Shown here piece by piece: positions 1-8,128 of a stretch of DNA of 50,739 nt. Under the pieces are notes generated by a model that was given only the letters and a program-made list of their open reading frames with translations, searched no databases and was not told the origin of the DNA. Each line of letters opens with the position of its first letter. Positions within the stretch are counted from its first letter, which is position 1. Location: NCBI GenBank assembly GCA_023442485.1, contig JAEZZG010000033.1, positions 1-50,739 on the forward strand, in the 5' to 3' direction. The translations under genes were made by a program, and so were the position numbers. Origin of the DNA: Actinomycetes bacterium. Lineage in GTDB: Bacteria; Actinomycetota; Actinomycetes; Propionibacteriales; Propionibacteriaceae.

Positions 1-92
1 TCCTGACGCTCATCACCAGGGCAATCACGCCACTCAAGGGCAAACTGAGCACAGCGAGTCCGAATCTCATTCAGTGACAGAGGCTTACTCAT
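1..92 (-). CDS. DNA methyltransferase, restriction-modification type, N-terminus only
   Basis: The reverse strand opens with ATG at 92-90 and stays open to the window edge, giving 30 residues that begin MSKPLSLNEIRTRCAQFALE and continue with WRDCPGDERQ. From memory this closely resembles the N-terminus of large class I SAM-dependent DNA methyltransferases of the type IIG/MmeI-like group, which start with a similar L-(T/S)-L-x-E-I-R-x-R stretch followed by F-x-x-EWRD and GDERQ. A purine-rich GTGAGG stretch lies just upstream of the ATG. Such enzymes usually combine a nuclease and an adenine-methylating domain in roughly 900 residues or more. None of the catalytic motifs lie inside the window, so activity cannot be judged. 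Confidence rests on this short N-terminal resemblance. Confidence 0.6.
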   Translation of the reverse strand, partial: MSKPLSLNEIRTRCAQFALEWRDCPGDERQ

Positions 93-297
93 TGCCAAAC
101 CTCACTCATGACGGGCCTAGAACCGGAACAGAAAACAACTTGATTCTATCGTTGCTGGCAAGGGTCGTCACTCTTCTTTTCCGGTCATTGCGTAGGTCAG
201 ACAACAACGCCGGTAAGGAAAGTAACTGGATGGTGACGGCGGCTGGGTAGTCGCAAGTGCTATAAGCATAGCCGTGTGCCAAGCGGATACATGTGGC

Positions 298-2070
298 TTA
301 GTGTGATTGCTCGTCATTGTCGATCTGACTTCTAAACATGCGATGGAACTCCGTACCTTCCTTCATGAGGGTTGAGTAAGAGCCAGATTCACAAATCGAG
401 CCGTCCTTGAGAACAAGAATGTTTGTGGCAGCTCGCAAAGTGGAGACGCGATGGGAGCTAAGAATAATAATTCGTTTGGTGCTCTGGGTAGCTAGACGAT
501 CAAAGATCAGCTGCTCGGTGGGAGCGTCAACTGCGCTAGTTGGCTCATCCAAGAACCAAATGGGAGCGTCACTAAGGACAGCGCGAGCGATAGCAAGACG
601 CTGCCACTGCCCGCCAGAGAGCTCAGACCCTCCCCACTGCACCCCCAACATCGAGTCAAGACCGTTGGGAAGAGCAGAGACGAACTGCTCAGCTTCGGCA
701 AATCGCAAAGCATCAGTGATTGCGTGATCTTTGATCCGCGAGGTATCGATGCCTAACGTGAGAAACTCTCGTACAGTCAACTCATACCGGCCGTAGTCTT
801 GCTGGACGGCCGCAAAAGAGAACCAGTGACTGGAGTCCGAAACGTCAAGTACCGTTCCATTGATACAGACAGAACCAGATGCGTCGTGCTGGATGCCTTG
901 AAGTGCCTTAATTAAGGACGTCTTGCCAGATCCATTCTCGCCAACCAATGCACACAAATCACCCAGGCGTACCTCGAAGGAGGCATCGCGGACAGCGTGA
1001 AGATGGTCATAGAAAACATTAATGTCTTTAACGATGAAACGCTGGGTATCAACTGGAATGATCCGATGCATGTCGCCCGTAGGTGTTTCAAGCAGCGCGC
1101 GAAAATGGCCGTTAGCAGGAGCAGAAACGGCTAGCTCACCGACTTGATAACCAACGCTTGCCATTGCGGAAACACCACTCATCAACCCGATAAGACCAGC
1201 AAAAATGGCTGCTGTACTGAAGCCTGTGTCACGAGACAGAAAGACCAAAGCAACGATGAAGAGGGCGGTAGTTACGAGACCCGAAAGAAAATCTGATGCC
1301 ATTGATTTCCATTCGAGTTTCTCACGGATCATACGAGATTCGTTTCGGGAAGTAATGGCTAAACTAGCAAGCGTATGCGTAGCCTCCATGGTTGACAATT
1401 CTGAGCCAGTTCTGGGATAGGAGAATTGATCTTGAAGGTATACGGCCCGCCGGTTTGCATCTGCGGATAAAGGCCAATATTTAGATTCTTGTTTCCCATA
1501 CCAGGCATAGGCAATAGCAGTCGGTATGGGGGCAAGGAAACTAATGAGAGCGGCCTTCGGGCTTAAGTCGTAAAGCGTAATAGCAAGACTCATGGCTGTG
1601 ATGCTTGCGCTGATGATGTTGATTGACGCCTGAAATTGTGAAGAAGGGTGCCCTTCACTAATGCATTGTCGAGCCTTGCGGACTAAAGCCATAAACTCCG
1701 CAGAGTCATACATTTTTGGTGATAGCTTGGCTAGCTTCAAGTCAAACTGATCTGAGGCATGCATGACAATCTTTAGTGCGTTGAGACGAGAGGCGGTGTT
1801 TGCGATTTGTTGCAATGCTCCACCGGCACCAAATAATATACCAGCGACTATCAAAAACAAGGAAATTGACTGAGAAGCCTGAAGTGAATCTGATAATAGG
1901 CGTATGATTATTACGTTGATAGCTGGCAGAAAAGAAACAAATAAGATTAGGAATGAAGATAGGGTTCCCCAAAGCTTGGATGAGCAGAACCCATACCGAA
2001 GAACCCATAACCACAAAGGAGAAGAATTAGAAGATTTCACTATGAGACTCCGATGCCTTGATGCATTCAA
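298..2070 (-). CDS. ABC exporter, fused membrane and ATPase domains
   Basis: A 590-residue protein with an N-terminal membrane domain of about six hydrophobic segments (roughly residues 30-310) and a C-terminal ATPase domain. The ATPase has a Walker A GENGSGKTS, a Q-loop within AAVQQDYGR, the ABC signature ELSGGQWQRLAIARA, a Walker B IWFLDEPTSAVD and an H-loop SSHR. This is the half-transporter architecture of peptide, lipid or bacteriocin exporters, which work as dimers. There is no N-terminal peptidase C39 domain and no precursor peptide gene that I can see, so the cargo is unknown. The gene is visibly more AT-rich than the metabolic genes further right and stands alone on the minus strand beside a restriction-modification gene, which suggests acquired DNA. 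ATG at 2070 is the first start in the frame. Confidence 0.8.
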   Translation of the reverse strand: MNASRHRSLIVKSSNSSPLWLWVLRYGFCSSKLWGTLSSFLILFVSFLPAINVIIIRLLSDSLQASQSISLFLIVAGILFGAGGALQQIANTASRLNALKIVMHASDQFDLKLAKLSPKMYDSAEFMALVRKARQCISEGHPSSQFQASINIISASITAMSLAITLYDLSPKAALISFLAPIPTAIAYAWYGKQESKYWPLSADANRRAVYLQDQFSYPRTGSELSTMEATHTLASLAITSRNESRMIREKLEWKSMASDFLSGLVTTALFIVALVFLSRDTGFSTAAIFAGLIGLMSGVSAMASVGYQVGELAVSAPANGHFRALLETPTGDMHRIIPVDTQRFIVKDINVFYDHLHAVRDASFEVRLGDLCALVGENGSGKTSLIKALQGIQHDASGSVCINGTVLDVSDSSHWFSFAAVQQDYGRYELTVREFLTLGIDTSRIKDHAITDALRFAEAEQFVSALPNGLDSMLGVQWGGSELSGGQWQRLAIARAVLSDAPIWFLDEPTSAVDAPTEQLIFDRLATQSTKRIIILSSHRVSTLRAATNILVLKDGSICESGSYSTLMKEGTEFHRMFRSQIDNDEQSH

Positions 2071-2488
2071 TAATTAAGCGTTGTTGAACTTTGTATCCAT
2101 GGGGGTCTGTGTAGCCGCACCGGACCCAGGACTTCGAATCATACCTATCATATTTACTTGGTCTCAACTGACCATCTCACGGTATGGATAGTTGTATCAT
2201 GTCATTTTCTTGTGGTTTTGTGTTTGGCTTTTAGGGTGATATAGTTTCGTCCCTAGATCTTCATGCTAAAACCTGTTTCATTAAGCTCAGCTCATTTTAA
2301 GTGTTATGGGTTGCGATTTTGGGTACGACATGATTTTCCTTCGTTAGTTGGAAGCCGACTGAGGGGTTACTGCGGGAATAATGGTTTGTAGTCTCGCTCG
2401 CTCTTTGTATTATCTGGCTGCACCCGTCATGAACTTTCATCCACGGCAGGTAGACTAGGCCCGTTCGCACGACCGAAAGGAGGGCAGG
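2071..2488. other. AT-rich intergenic region
   Basis: 418 bases between the divergent exporter gene and the GntR pseudogene. It is clearly AT-rich compared with the rest of the window. It must hold the exporter promoter on the minus strand and the former promoter of the regulator on the plus strand. I see no convincing promoter pair, no strong hairpin and no believable gene; the short reverse reading frame at 2297-2515 has no ribosome site and no family resemblance. Confidence 0.5.
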
Positions 2489-3192
2489 ATGGCCGGATCG
2501 CGCCTCATTCGTCAACCTTCGCTGTCTAGCCAGGTCGTCGATGACATGCGCAGCCGGATCTTGGCTGAGGCCTCACCCCTGACACTGCCCTCCCGTCTGA
2601 ACGCGAACTCTGCGATTACTACGGGCTGTCTCGCACTGTGATCCGTGAAGCCGTGAAGGCATTGACGGCCAAAGGGTTGGTGTCTCCGGTTCCAGGTTCG
2701 GGGCTAGTCGTCTCGTCAACAAAGCTCGACGACGTCTGAGAAATGCTGCAGTTGTTTATGCGTCATGGATCGACGCTGAAATATGCCGATCTCCACGCCG
2801 TCAGGATGGTTGTCGAAGTGGTCGCCGCCCAAGCCGCTGCCAAATATGCCACGGACGACTCAATCGAGCGCCTCTATCTGTTGTGTGACGAACTCGAAAC
2901 CCTCAGCGAAGACATCATCCAGGCTTCACGAAATGATATGTAGTTTCACCGAGAAATCGCGGTGGCAACCGGTAATGATTTCTGGGTTCTCGTTTTCGAC
3001 GTCCTCGGCGGGGCTCTCACTGAGACCCGCGTTGCCACCTTTTCGATGAACAAGGAACGGTTCACCACCGTTATCAAGGCTCATCGAGCTATCGCCGACG
3101 CTATCGGTCAACATGACTCTGACGCAGCGGGGCAGGCGATGGTCGACCACCTCACCGAGGTCAAAGACACCTGGGATGAGTACTCTCGCTGA
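2489..3192 (+). pseudogene. GntR/FadR-type transcription regulator, broken
   Basis: ATG at 2489 follows a strong ribosome site (AAAGGAGGG at 2476-2484). The start reads MAGSRLIRQPSLSSQVVDDM, as in GntR winged-helix proteins. Near 2590-2597 the frame shifts; in the next frame SERELCDYYGLSRTVIREAV continues the DNA-binding domain. That frame is stopped by TGA at 2737-2739 and, after a stretch resembling the C-terminal FCD ligand-binding domain, by TAG at 2941-2943. It then resumes as FHREIAVATGNDFW and ends at 3192 with WDEYSR. Joined, the pieces give about 230 residues, the usual FadR-subfamily length. Three separate lesions make a sequencing error unlikely as the whole explanation. It lies directly upstream of the glycerol-3-phosphate-dehydrogenase-like gene and may once have controlled it. 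Confidence 0.85.
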
Positions 3193-3469
3193 GGACCATC
3201 CACAGAGCGAATTGCCTTTTCGCTCAACTCAAATGAAACGCTCATCTTGGCCCGAATGGTGCCCCAACGGCGTCGATTCACATACTCTCGAACTAACAGC
3301 AAAAGTCACGCATCGAACCTACCGATCACCGACACCGGAGTCTGCGACGGACGGTTTCATCAGGCCAAATACCACAGTAGTAAGGTCTCTTGATGGTCGG
3401 CTAGGTAAGAGCAACGAAGCTCCGGCTGGTTCGTTACAGAGGAACCGCCACAAACCGAGAGGATCACTC

Positions 3470-4534
3470 ATGGCAACCGTTGTTGTACTGGGTTCTGGCA
3501 TCATGGCCACCGCCCTGGCTACCCCGCTCGCCGAAAACGGCCACAAGATGAAACTCGTCGGCACCCATCTGGACCGCGAGATTATCGACTCGATCAAAGC
3601 CACCGGAATCCACCCCACCCTCGAACTGAAGGTTCCCGAAGGCACCGAGGCCTACCAGCTCGAAGAGGCCGAAGAAGCCTTCAAGGACGCCGAATACGTC
3701 ATGTCCGGTGTGAACTCCTTCGGTGTTGAGTGGGCTGGCGAGCAGTTCGCTAAGTTGATCAAGCCGAACACTCACGTCATGTCGATTGCTAAGGGCATTC
3801 GTTATGACGAGGATGGCAACTTCCTCTTCCTCCCCGACGTGCTGATGAGCTACGTGCCCGAAGAAATCCGCAAGACCTGCTCCGTGACCGCCATCGTCGG
3901 CCCGTCCATCGCCGGTGAGCTCGCCGTCAAACGCCACACCTCCGTGATATTCGGCTCCCGCGACCTCGAGATCGCCAACATGTGGCGCGACATGTTCGCC
4001 ACCGACTACTACCACGTCTGGACCTCCACCGAGTTCGAGGCCCTCGAGATGTGTGCCTGCACCAAGAACTGCTACGCCTTCGGTGCCGGTTTCATGAATG
4101 GTCTGCTGGACGCCCTCGGTGAAGCCGACGCCAAGTACGTCAACTTCAACTACGGAGCCGCCCTGTTCGCCCAGGCCACCATCGAAATGATGCAGTGGTG
4201 TGAGGTGATCAAGGCTGACCCGAAGGTCGCCATCGGCATCCCCGGTGTGGGCGACTGTTTCGTTACCTCCATGGGTGGACGCAACGTTCGCGCGGGCCGT
4301 CTCGTCGGTGCCGGCATGACCTTCTCCGAAGCTCGCGCCAAGATGCCTGGGGTCACCCTCGAAGGTGCCACCGCCATCGTCGTCGTGGGCGAAGCCCTCG
4401 AAAAGCTCACTGCGCGCGGCGTCTGCAAGCCCGAGGACTTCCCGTTGCTGCGCCACCTCTACCAGGTTGTCGGTCACGACCAGCCGGTCAACATGCCGTG
4501 GGATACTTTCTTTGAAGGTAAGGGATACATCTAA
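3470..4534 (+). CDS. gpsA: NAD(P)-dependent glycerol-3-phosphate dehydrogenase-like protein
   Basis: A 354-residue protein starting at ATG 3470, preceded by GAGAGGA seven bases upstream; the longer open frame from 3113 runs through the pseudogene and is not used. The N-terminal Rossmann fold shows VVLGSGIMATALA, followed by the SGVNSFGVEW and SIAKGIRYDEDG stretches and IVGPSIAGELA, all in GpsA order. Known GpsA enzymes reduce dihydroxyacetone phosphate to sn-glycerol 3-phosphate for phospholipid synthesis. The region carrying the catalytic lysine reads EMCACTKNCYAFGAG instead of the usual E-x-GGALKN, and GVGDCFVT stands where GxGDLxxT is common, so it is a divergent paralogue. Its substrate could be a related phosphorylated polyol. 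A tandem hairpin terminator follows, so it is probably a single-gene unit. Confidence 0.7.
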   Translation: MATVVVLGSGIMATALATPLAENGHKMKLVGTHLDREIIDSIKATGIHPTLELKVPEGTEAYQLEEAEEAFKDAEYVMSGVNSFGVEWAGEQFAKLIKPNTHVMSIAKGIRYDEDGNFLFLPDVLMSYVPEEIRKTCSVTAIVGPSIAGELAVKRHTSVIFGSRDLEIANMWRDMFATDYYHVWTSTEFEALEMCACTKNCYAFGAGFMNGLLDALGEADAKYVNFNYGAALFAQATIEMMQWCEVIKADPKVAIGIPGVGDCFVTSMGGRNVRAGRLVGAGMTFSEARAKMPGVTLEGATAIVVVGEALEKLTARGVCKPEDFPLLRHLYQVVGHDQPVNMPWDTFFEGKGYI

Positions 4535-4551
4535 ACAGGCGCGCAGCTCAG

Positions 4552-4633
4552 TCAGGCGGGTTATAAACGCCTGATGCGGCGTCGAAAGAACATCAAATGC
4601 CGGTGTGGATTGGACTCATCTGCACCGGCATTT
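4552..4633 (+). terminator. Tandem hairpins after the gpsA-like gene
   Basis: Two perfect hairpins in a row. The first pairs TCAGGCG (4552-4558) with CGCCTGA (4568-4574). The second pairs AAATGCCGGTG (4595-4605) with CACCGGCATTT (4623-4633), an 11-bp stem ending in T residues. The second has the form of an intrinsic terminator, although the T tract is short. It separates the gpsA-like gene from the sulfolipid operon. Confidence 0.7.
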
Positions 4634-4802
4634 CCGTCGAGAAAGCCGCCGTTTCGTCGGATTCAATCCGGGAATGACGCTCCACGCTTGGAGCCGATAG
4701 AGTAGACGAGAAACTGGCGCTGCTAGTAGTGATCGTCGCGCCAGAAGTAGTACCTCGATGATATTGGCGACCTCCGAACGAACAAGAATGGATGCAAGAA
4801 GA

Positions 4803-5999
4803 ATGAAGATTCTCGTCCTCGGCGGTGACGGATTCTGTGGCTGGCCGGCCTCACTCCATCTATCCCGGCTCGGCCATGACGTCGTCATCATCGACAACAT
4901 GTCCAGACGCCGGATCGACCAGGAGATTCATGCGGAATCCCTGACCCCGATCCGTTCCCTCGGGGAGAGGCTAGCCGCCTGGCAGCGCGTCACGGGCAAG
5001 ACGATCCGCAGCATCACCCTTGACGTCGCCGAAGACTACCCCGAGCTGCTAGCGACGGTCATGACCGAACGCCCCGACGTCATCATCCACTACGCTGAAC
5101 AGCGCTCCGCCCCCTACTCGATGCGCTCACCCAAACACAAGCGCTACACCATCGACAACAACGTCAACGCCACCCACAATGTGCTGTGCGCCATCGTCGA
5201 ATCTGGACTTGACGTTCATCTGGTCCATCTCGGCACGATGGGTGTCTACGGCTACGGCACCGCTGGCATGACCATCCCCGAGGGGTACCTGTCGATCAGC
5301 GTCAACGACCCAGACAAGGGCGAAATCAGCACCGACATTCTCTACCCCACCAACCCCGGGTCGATTTATCACATGACGAAGTGCCTGGACCAGACGATGT
5401 TCGCCTACTACGCCAAGAACGATCGCGTCCGAATCACTGACCTGCACCAGGGCATCATCTGGGGAACAAACACCATCGAGACCAAACTCGACGACGATTT
5501 GATCAACCGTTTCGACTATGACGGCGACTACGGCACCGTGTTGAATCGTTTCCTGGTGCAAGCTGCCGTCGGGTATCCGTTGACCGTCCACGGTACCGGC
5601 GGGCAGACCAGAGCCTTCATCCACCTGCAGGATATGGTGCGCTGCATCGAGATCGCGATCGATAACCCGCCGCAGCCCGGAGACAAGGTCAAGATTTTCA
5701 ACCAGATGACCGAGACGCACCGCGTCCGAGACCTGGCGGGGCTGGTGGCGAGGATCACCGGGGCCAGTGTCGCCAACGTCCCCAACCCGCGTAAAGAAGA
5801 CGCCGAGAATGATCTCGTCGTAGCCAACGACTCTTTCATTGAGCTGGGGTTGAAGCCGATCACTTTGTCCGAGGGGCTGTTGGTGGAGGTCGAGGAGACC
5901 GCCGCGAAATACCGGGACAGGGTTGATCTCAACCAGATTCCGGCGCGATCGCTGTGGACGCGGGAGCAGGCCCCAGGGATTCCGGAGGGATACCGCTGA
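4803..5999 (+). CDS. sqdB: UDP-sulfoquinovose synthase
   Basis: A 398-residue extended short-chain dehydrogenase. It opens MKILVLGGDGFCGWPASLHL (the NAD-binding Gly-rich loop with the SqdB-specific CGW), then VVIIDNMSRRRID, IHYAEQRSAPYSM, LGTMGVYGYG with Thr145, and the YxxxK pair Tyr189/Lys193. DLHQGIIWGT, LNRFLVQAAVGYPLTVHG and GGQTRAFIHLQDMVRC follow the plant SQD1 pattern throughout. The family converts UDP-glucose plus sulfite into UDP-sulfoquinovose, the head-group donor for sulfolipid. One oddity is that the family motif TMGEYG reads TMGVYG here. In-frame ATGs at 4758 and 4788 are possible alternative starts; 4803 fits the family N-terminus. The stop overlaps the start region of the next gene, so the two are translationally coupled. 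Confidence 0.9.
   Translation: MKILVLGGDGFCGWPASLHLSRLGHDVVIIDNMSRRRIDQEIHAESLTPIRSLGERLAAWQRVTGKTIRSITLDVAEDYPELLATVMTERPDVIIHYAEQRSAPYSMRSPKHKRYTIDNNVNATHNVLCAIVESGLDVHLVHLGTMGVYGYGTAGMTIPEGYLSISVNDPDKGEISTDILYPTNPGSIYHMTKCLDQTMFAYYAKNDRVRITDLHQGIIWGTNTIETKLDDDLINRFDYDGDYGTVLNRFLVQAAVGYPLTVHGTGGQTRAFIHLQDMVRCIEIAIDNPPQPGDKVKIFNQMTETHRVRDLAGLVARITGASVANVPNPRKEDAENDLVVANDSFIELGLKPITLSEGLLVEVEETAAKYRDRVDLNQIPARSLWTREQAPGIPEGYR
5984..5998 (+). promoter_or_regulatory. Ribosome site deciding a likely CTG start
   Basis: GGAGGG at 5984-5989 is followed after six bases by CTG (5996-5998), which overlaps the sqdB stop TGA (5997-5999). Translation from this CTG begins with RIALFSEVF, exactly where this glycosyltransferase family starts. 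The only upstream alternative in frame is GTG at 5954, which has no ribosome site and would add 14 residues with no family match. Confidence 0.6.
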
Positions 6000-7168
6000 G
6001 AATCGCGCTCTTTAGTGAGGTCTTCCTGCCTAAGATCGACGGCATCGTCACCCGTCTGATCCACACCGCGCACCACCTCGTCCGGCAAGGCCACGAGGTG
6101 TTGGTGTTTGCGCCCAGGGCAGGACGCAGCGGTGGCCACGCAGACGACCGGCACCCTCTCGGTGACGACCATCTCGGCTATCGCGTGGTACGCGTTCCCT
6201 CAGTTCCGGCATGGCCGATCTACCCAGAGGTCAGGGTCTCTTTCCCCGGACGCCAGGTTGCACAAGAGTTGCGCGCCTTCCGTCCCGACGTCGTCCACGT
6301 CGTCAACCCCTTCTGGCTAGGCGGGTTTGGATCGTGGGTTGCCAAACGCAGCGGCTATCCCGTCGTCGCCAGCTTCCATACCGACATGATCGCCTATGCC
6401 TCCCAGTGGCGCGGCTTGGGCTGGTTGCGTCCCATCTTGCGGCACTGGACCAAGTGGATGCACTCCGGGGCCGTGCTGAACCTGGCGACTTCTCAGCAGA
6501 TGGTGGAGCGGTGCACTCACCTGGGGTTAGCTAATGTCCACTTGTGGCCGAAGGGCGTTGACACGCAGCGTTATCGCCCCGATCGTGACGTCGACGCGGT
6601 GGCGCGGATGCGGGAACGGCTCACCGACTCCCACCCCGGACAACCGCTGTTGATCTATGTCGGCAGGCTCTCCTATGAGAAGTCGTTGACGGAGCTATTC
6701 GACGTGATTTCGGCCCTGCCGCATTGTCGTCTGGCCTTGGTTGGATCGGGGCCGGCTCAGGCCGAACTCGAACGGGCCTTCGCGGGGACGAATACCGTCT
6801 TCACTGGGTATCTCTTCGGGGAGGAGCTCGCCGACGCCTATGCCTGCGCTGATCTCTTCCTCTTCCCGTCAACGACGGAGACTCTTGGCTTGGTTGCGTT
6901 GGAGTCGATGGCAAGTGGGGTCCCGGTGATTGGGGCTCGCGCGGGCGGGATACCCTTCGTTGTTGATGACGAAAAAACCGGAGTCTTGGTTGAGGCGCAC
7001 CGTCCTGATTTGGTTGTTGAGGCAGTCCGGTCCCTGCTGGAGGATGCGTCGCGTCTAGGTGACATGAAGGCGGCTGCCCGAGACGCTGCGCTGCGGTGCT
7101 CGTGGGAGTCGGCGACTGCGGCGCTGGTTGACTACTACCGAGACGCCCGAGCGTCTCACCCCTCGTGA
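5996..7168 (+). CDS. sqdX: Glycosyltransferase family 4, probable sulfoquinovosyltransferase
   Basis: About 390 residues with the GT-B fold of retaining family 4 enzymes. The N-terminal half starts RIALFSEVFLPKIDGIVTRL and contains FRPDVVHVVNPFWLGGFG and VVASFHTDM. The C-terminal nucleotide-binding half has WPKGVDTQRYRP, IYVGRLSYEKSL, FTGYLFGEELADAYACADLF, and the catalytic E-x7-E region TETLGLVALESMASGVPVIG. The KGVD, VGRL-EKSL, GEEL and SETLG-type motifs are those of SQD2/SqdX, which moves sulfoquinovose from UDP-sulfoquinovose onto diacylglycerol at the membrane. The direct overlap with sqdB supports that role. A mannosyl- or other glycosyltransferase working on glycerolipids or on another acceptor remains possible, since this family is large. 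See the separate note on the CTG start; the GTG alternative lies at 5954. Confidence 0.75.
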   Translation: MRIALFSEVFLPKIDGIVTRLIHTAHHLVRQGHEVLVFAPRAGRSGGHADDRHPLGDDHLGYRVVRVPSVPAWPIYPEVRVSFPGRQVAQELRAFRPDVVHVVNPFWLGGFGSWVAKRSGYPVVASFHTDMIAYASQWRGLGWLRPILRHWTKWMHSGAVLNLATSQQMVERCTHLGLANVHLWPKGVDTQRYRPDRDVDAVARMRERLTDSHPGQPLLIYVGRLSYEKSLTELFDVISALPHCRLALVGSGPAQAELERAFAGTNTVFTGYLFGEELADAYACADLFLFPSTTETLGLVALESMASGVPVIGARAGGIPFVVDDEKTGVLVEAHRPDLVVEAVRSLLEDASRLGDMKAAARDAALRCSWESATAALVDYYRDARASHPS

Positions 7169-7228
7169 CCTAAAATGGTGAACCGTTCGCACGCCAGACA
7201 CCTGGTGTTGACTGTCACAGGAGTGCCC

Positions 7229-8128
7229 ATGAAACGGTTCCTTGCCCTTGTCGTCTCGATGCTTGCCTTGTTCTCGATCTCGGCATGTTCTGCATCTGGG
7301 TCATCGAAGACGATCGTGATCGCAACCGCGTCTGCAAACGTGGAAGCAACGAAACAACTCATCGCGGAGTTGGAAGGCCAGGCGAAGTCTCACGGCTGGA
7401 AGTCCAAGACGGTGTCGAGTAGCGGTGATCTCGGCGAGTTGAATAAATCCATCCAGGACGAGCTGGAGAAGAAACCGGCAGCGGTCGTCATCGTCTCTAG
7501 TGACCCTGCTGCTTTGGGAGATGGCATCCAGGCGGCTGCGGCGGAGAATGTCCCGGTCTATGCAGTCAACGCGGCTGCGCCGAAGGGGATCAGTGCCAAT
7601 ATCGGTTCCAGCCTCGCCGGGATGGGCTCGAAACTTGCCGACATGGTGCGTGATGTGGCGCCGTCGGCGAAGAATGTGGTGGTCGTGGCCTCCTCCACTG
7701 ATTACGCCATCGAGCAAACCTCGTCTGTGGCGGAATCTAGGCTGAAATCCCTAGGGTTCAATGTCGTCGAGACCAGGATCGTTGATGCCGGCGCTGGCCA
7801 AGACGCTGTTCGTGACGCCGTCGCCGAGGTGATCAAACAGGGGGTCAGCTTTGATGCGGTAGTGGCTGGATGGGATGAAGGTGTCCTTGGATCTGCTCAG
7901 GCCCTCGAAGATGCCGGGAAGAAAGATGTCGCCGTCGTCGGTGTGGCGGGGACGGACAGTGTCAAGGCGAAGATCAATGCCGACGGTGTTGTGCGCGGCG
8001 TCGTCAGTCAAGATTTGCCTCAGATCGCAGCCAAGGCGTTTGAGGTCATCGCCGCTTATGTTGAGAAAGGAACGGTCCCGTCGTCACCGGCTGTTGAGAT
8101 TGACACAAAAACCCTGGTGGTTTCCTAG
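7229..8128 (+). CDS. Sugar-binding lipoprotein, type 1 periplasmic-binding fold
   Basis: A 299-residue secreted lipoprotein. ATG at 7229 follows CAGGAG and gives MKRFLALVVSMLALFSISAC, a signal peptide with a lipobox ending in Cys20; the longer frame from 7175 lacks a signal peptide at its N-terminus. The mature part resembles the RbsB-type sugar-binding domain: TIVIATASANVEATKQL, a repeated Rossmann-like half with AAVVIVSSDPAAL, VPVYAVNAAAP, VVVVASSTDYAIEQ and VVGVAGTDSVKAKI, and a final stretch with GVVSQDLPQIAAKAFEVI. It begins 60 bases after the glycosyltransferase with no terminator between, so it probably belongs to the same transcript. No permease or ATPase accompanies it, so it may serve a distant transporter, act as a sensor partner or bind envelope sugars. 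Confidence 0.8.
   Translation: MKRFLALVVSMLALFSISACSASGSSKTIVIATASANVEATKQLIAELEGQAKSHGWKSKTVSSSGDLGELNKSIQDELEKKPAAVVIVSSDPAALGDGIQAAAAENVPVYAVNAAAPKGISANIGSSLAGMGSKLADMVRDVAPSAKNVVVVASSTDYAIEQTSSVAESRLKSLGFNVVETRIVDAGAGQDAVRDAVAEVIKQGVSFDAVVAGWDEGVLGSAQALEDAGKKDVAVVGVAGTDSVKAKINADGVVRGVVSQDLPQIAAKAFEVIAAYVEKGTVPSSPAVEIDTKTLVVS

Noticed and set aside
2297..2515. 72-residue reverse frame in the AT-rich gap
   Set aside because: No ribosome site, overlaps the start of the GntR pseudogene, no family resemblance.
3464..4477. 337-residue reverse frame opposite the gpsA-like gene
   Set aside because: Shadow frame: Gly/His/Glu-rich, no ribosome site, and it mirrors a gene with clear family motifs.
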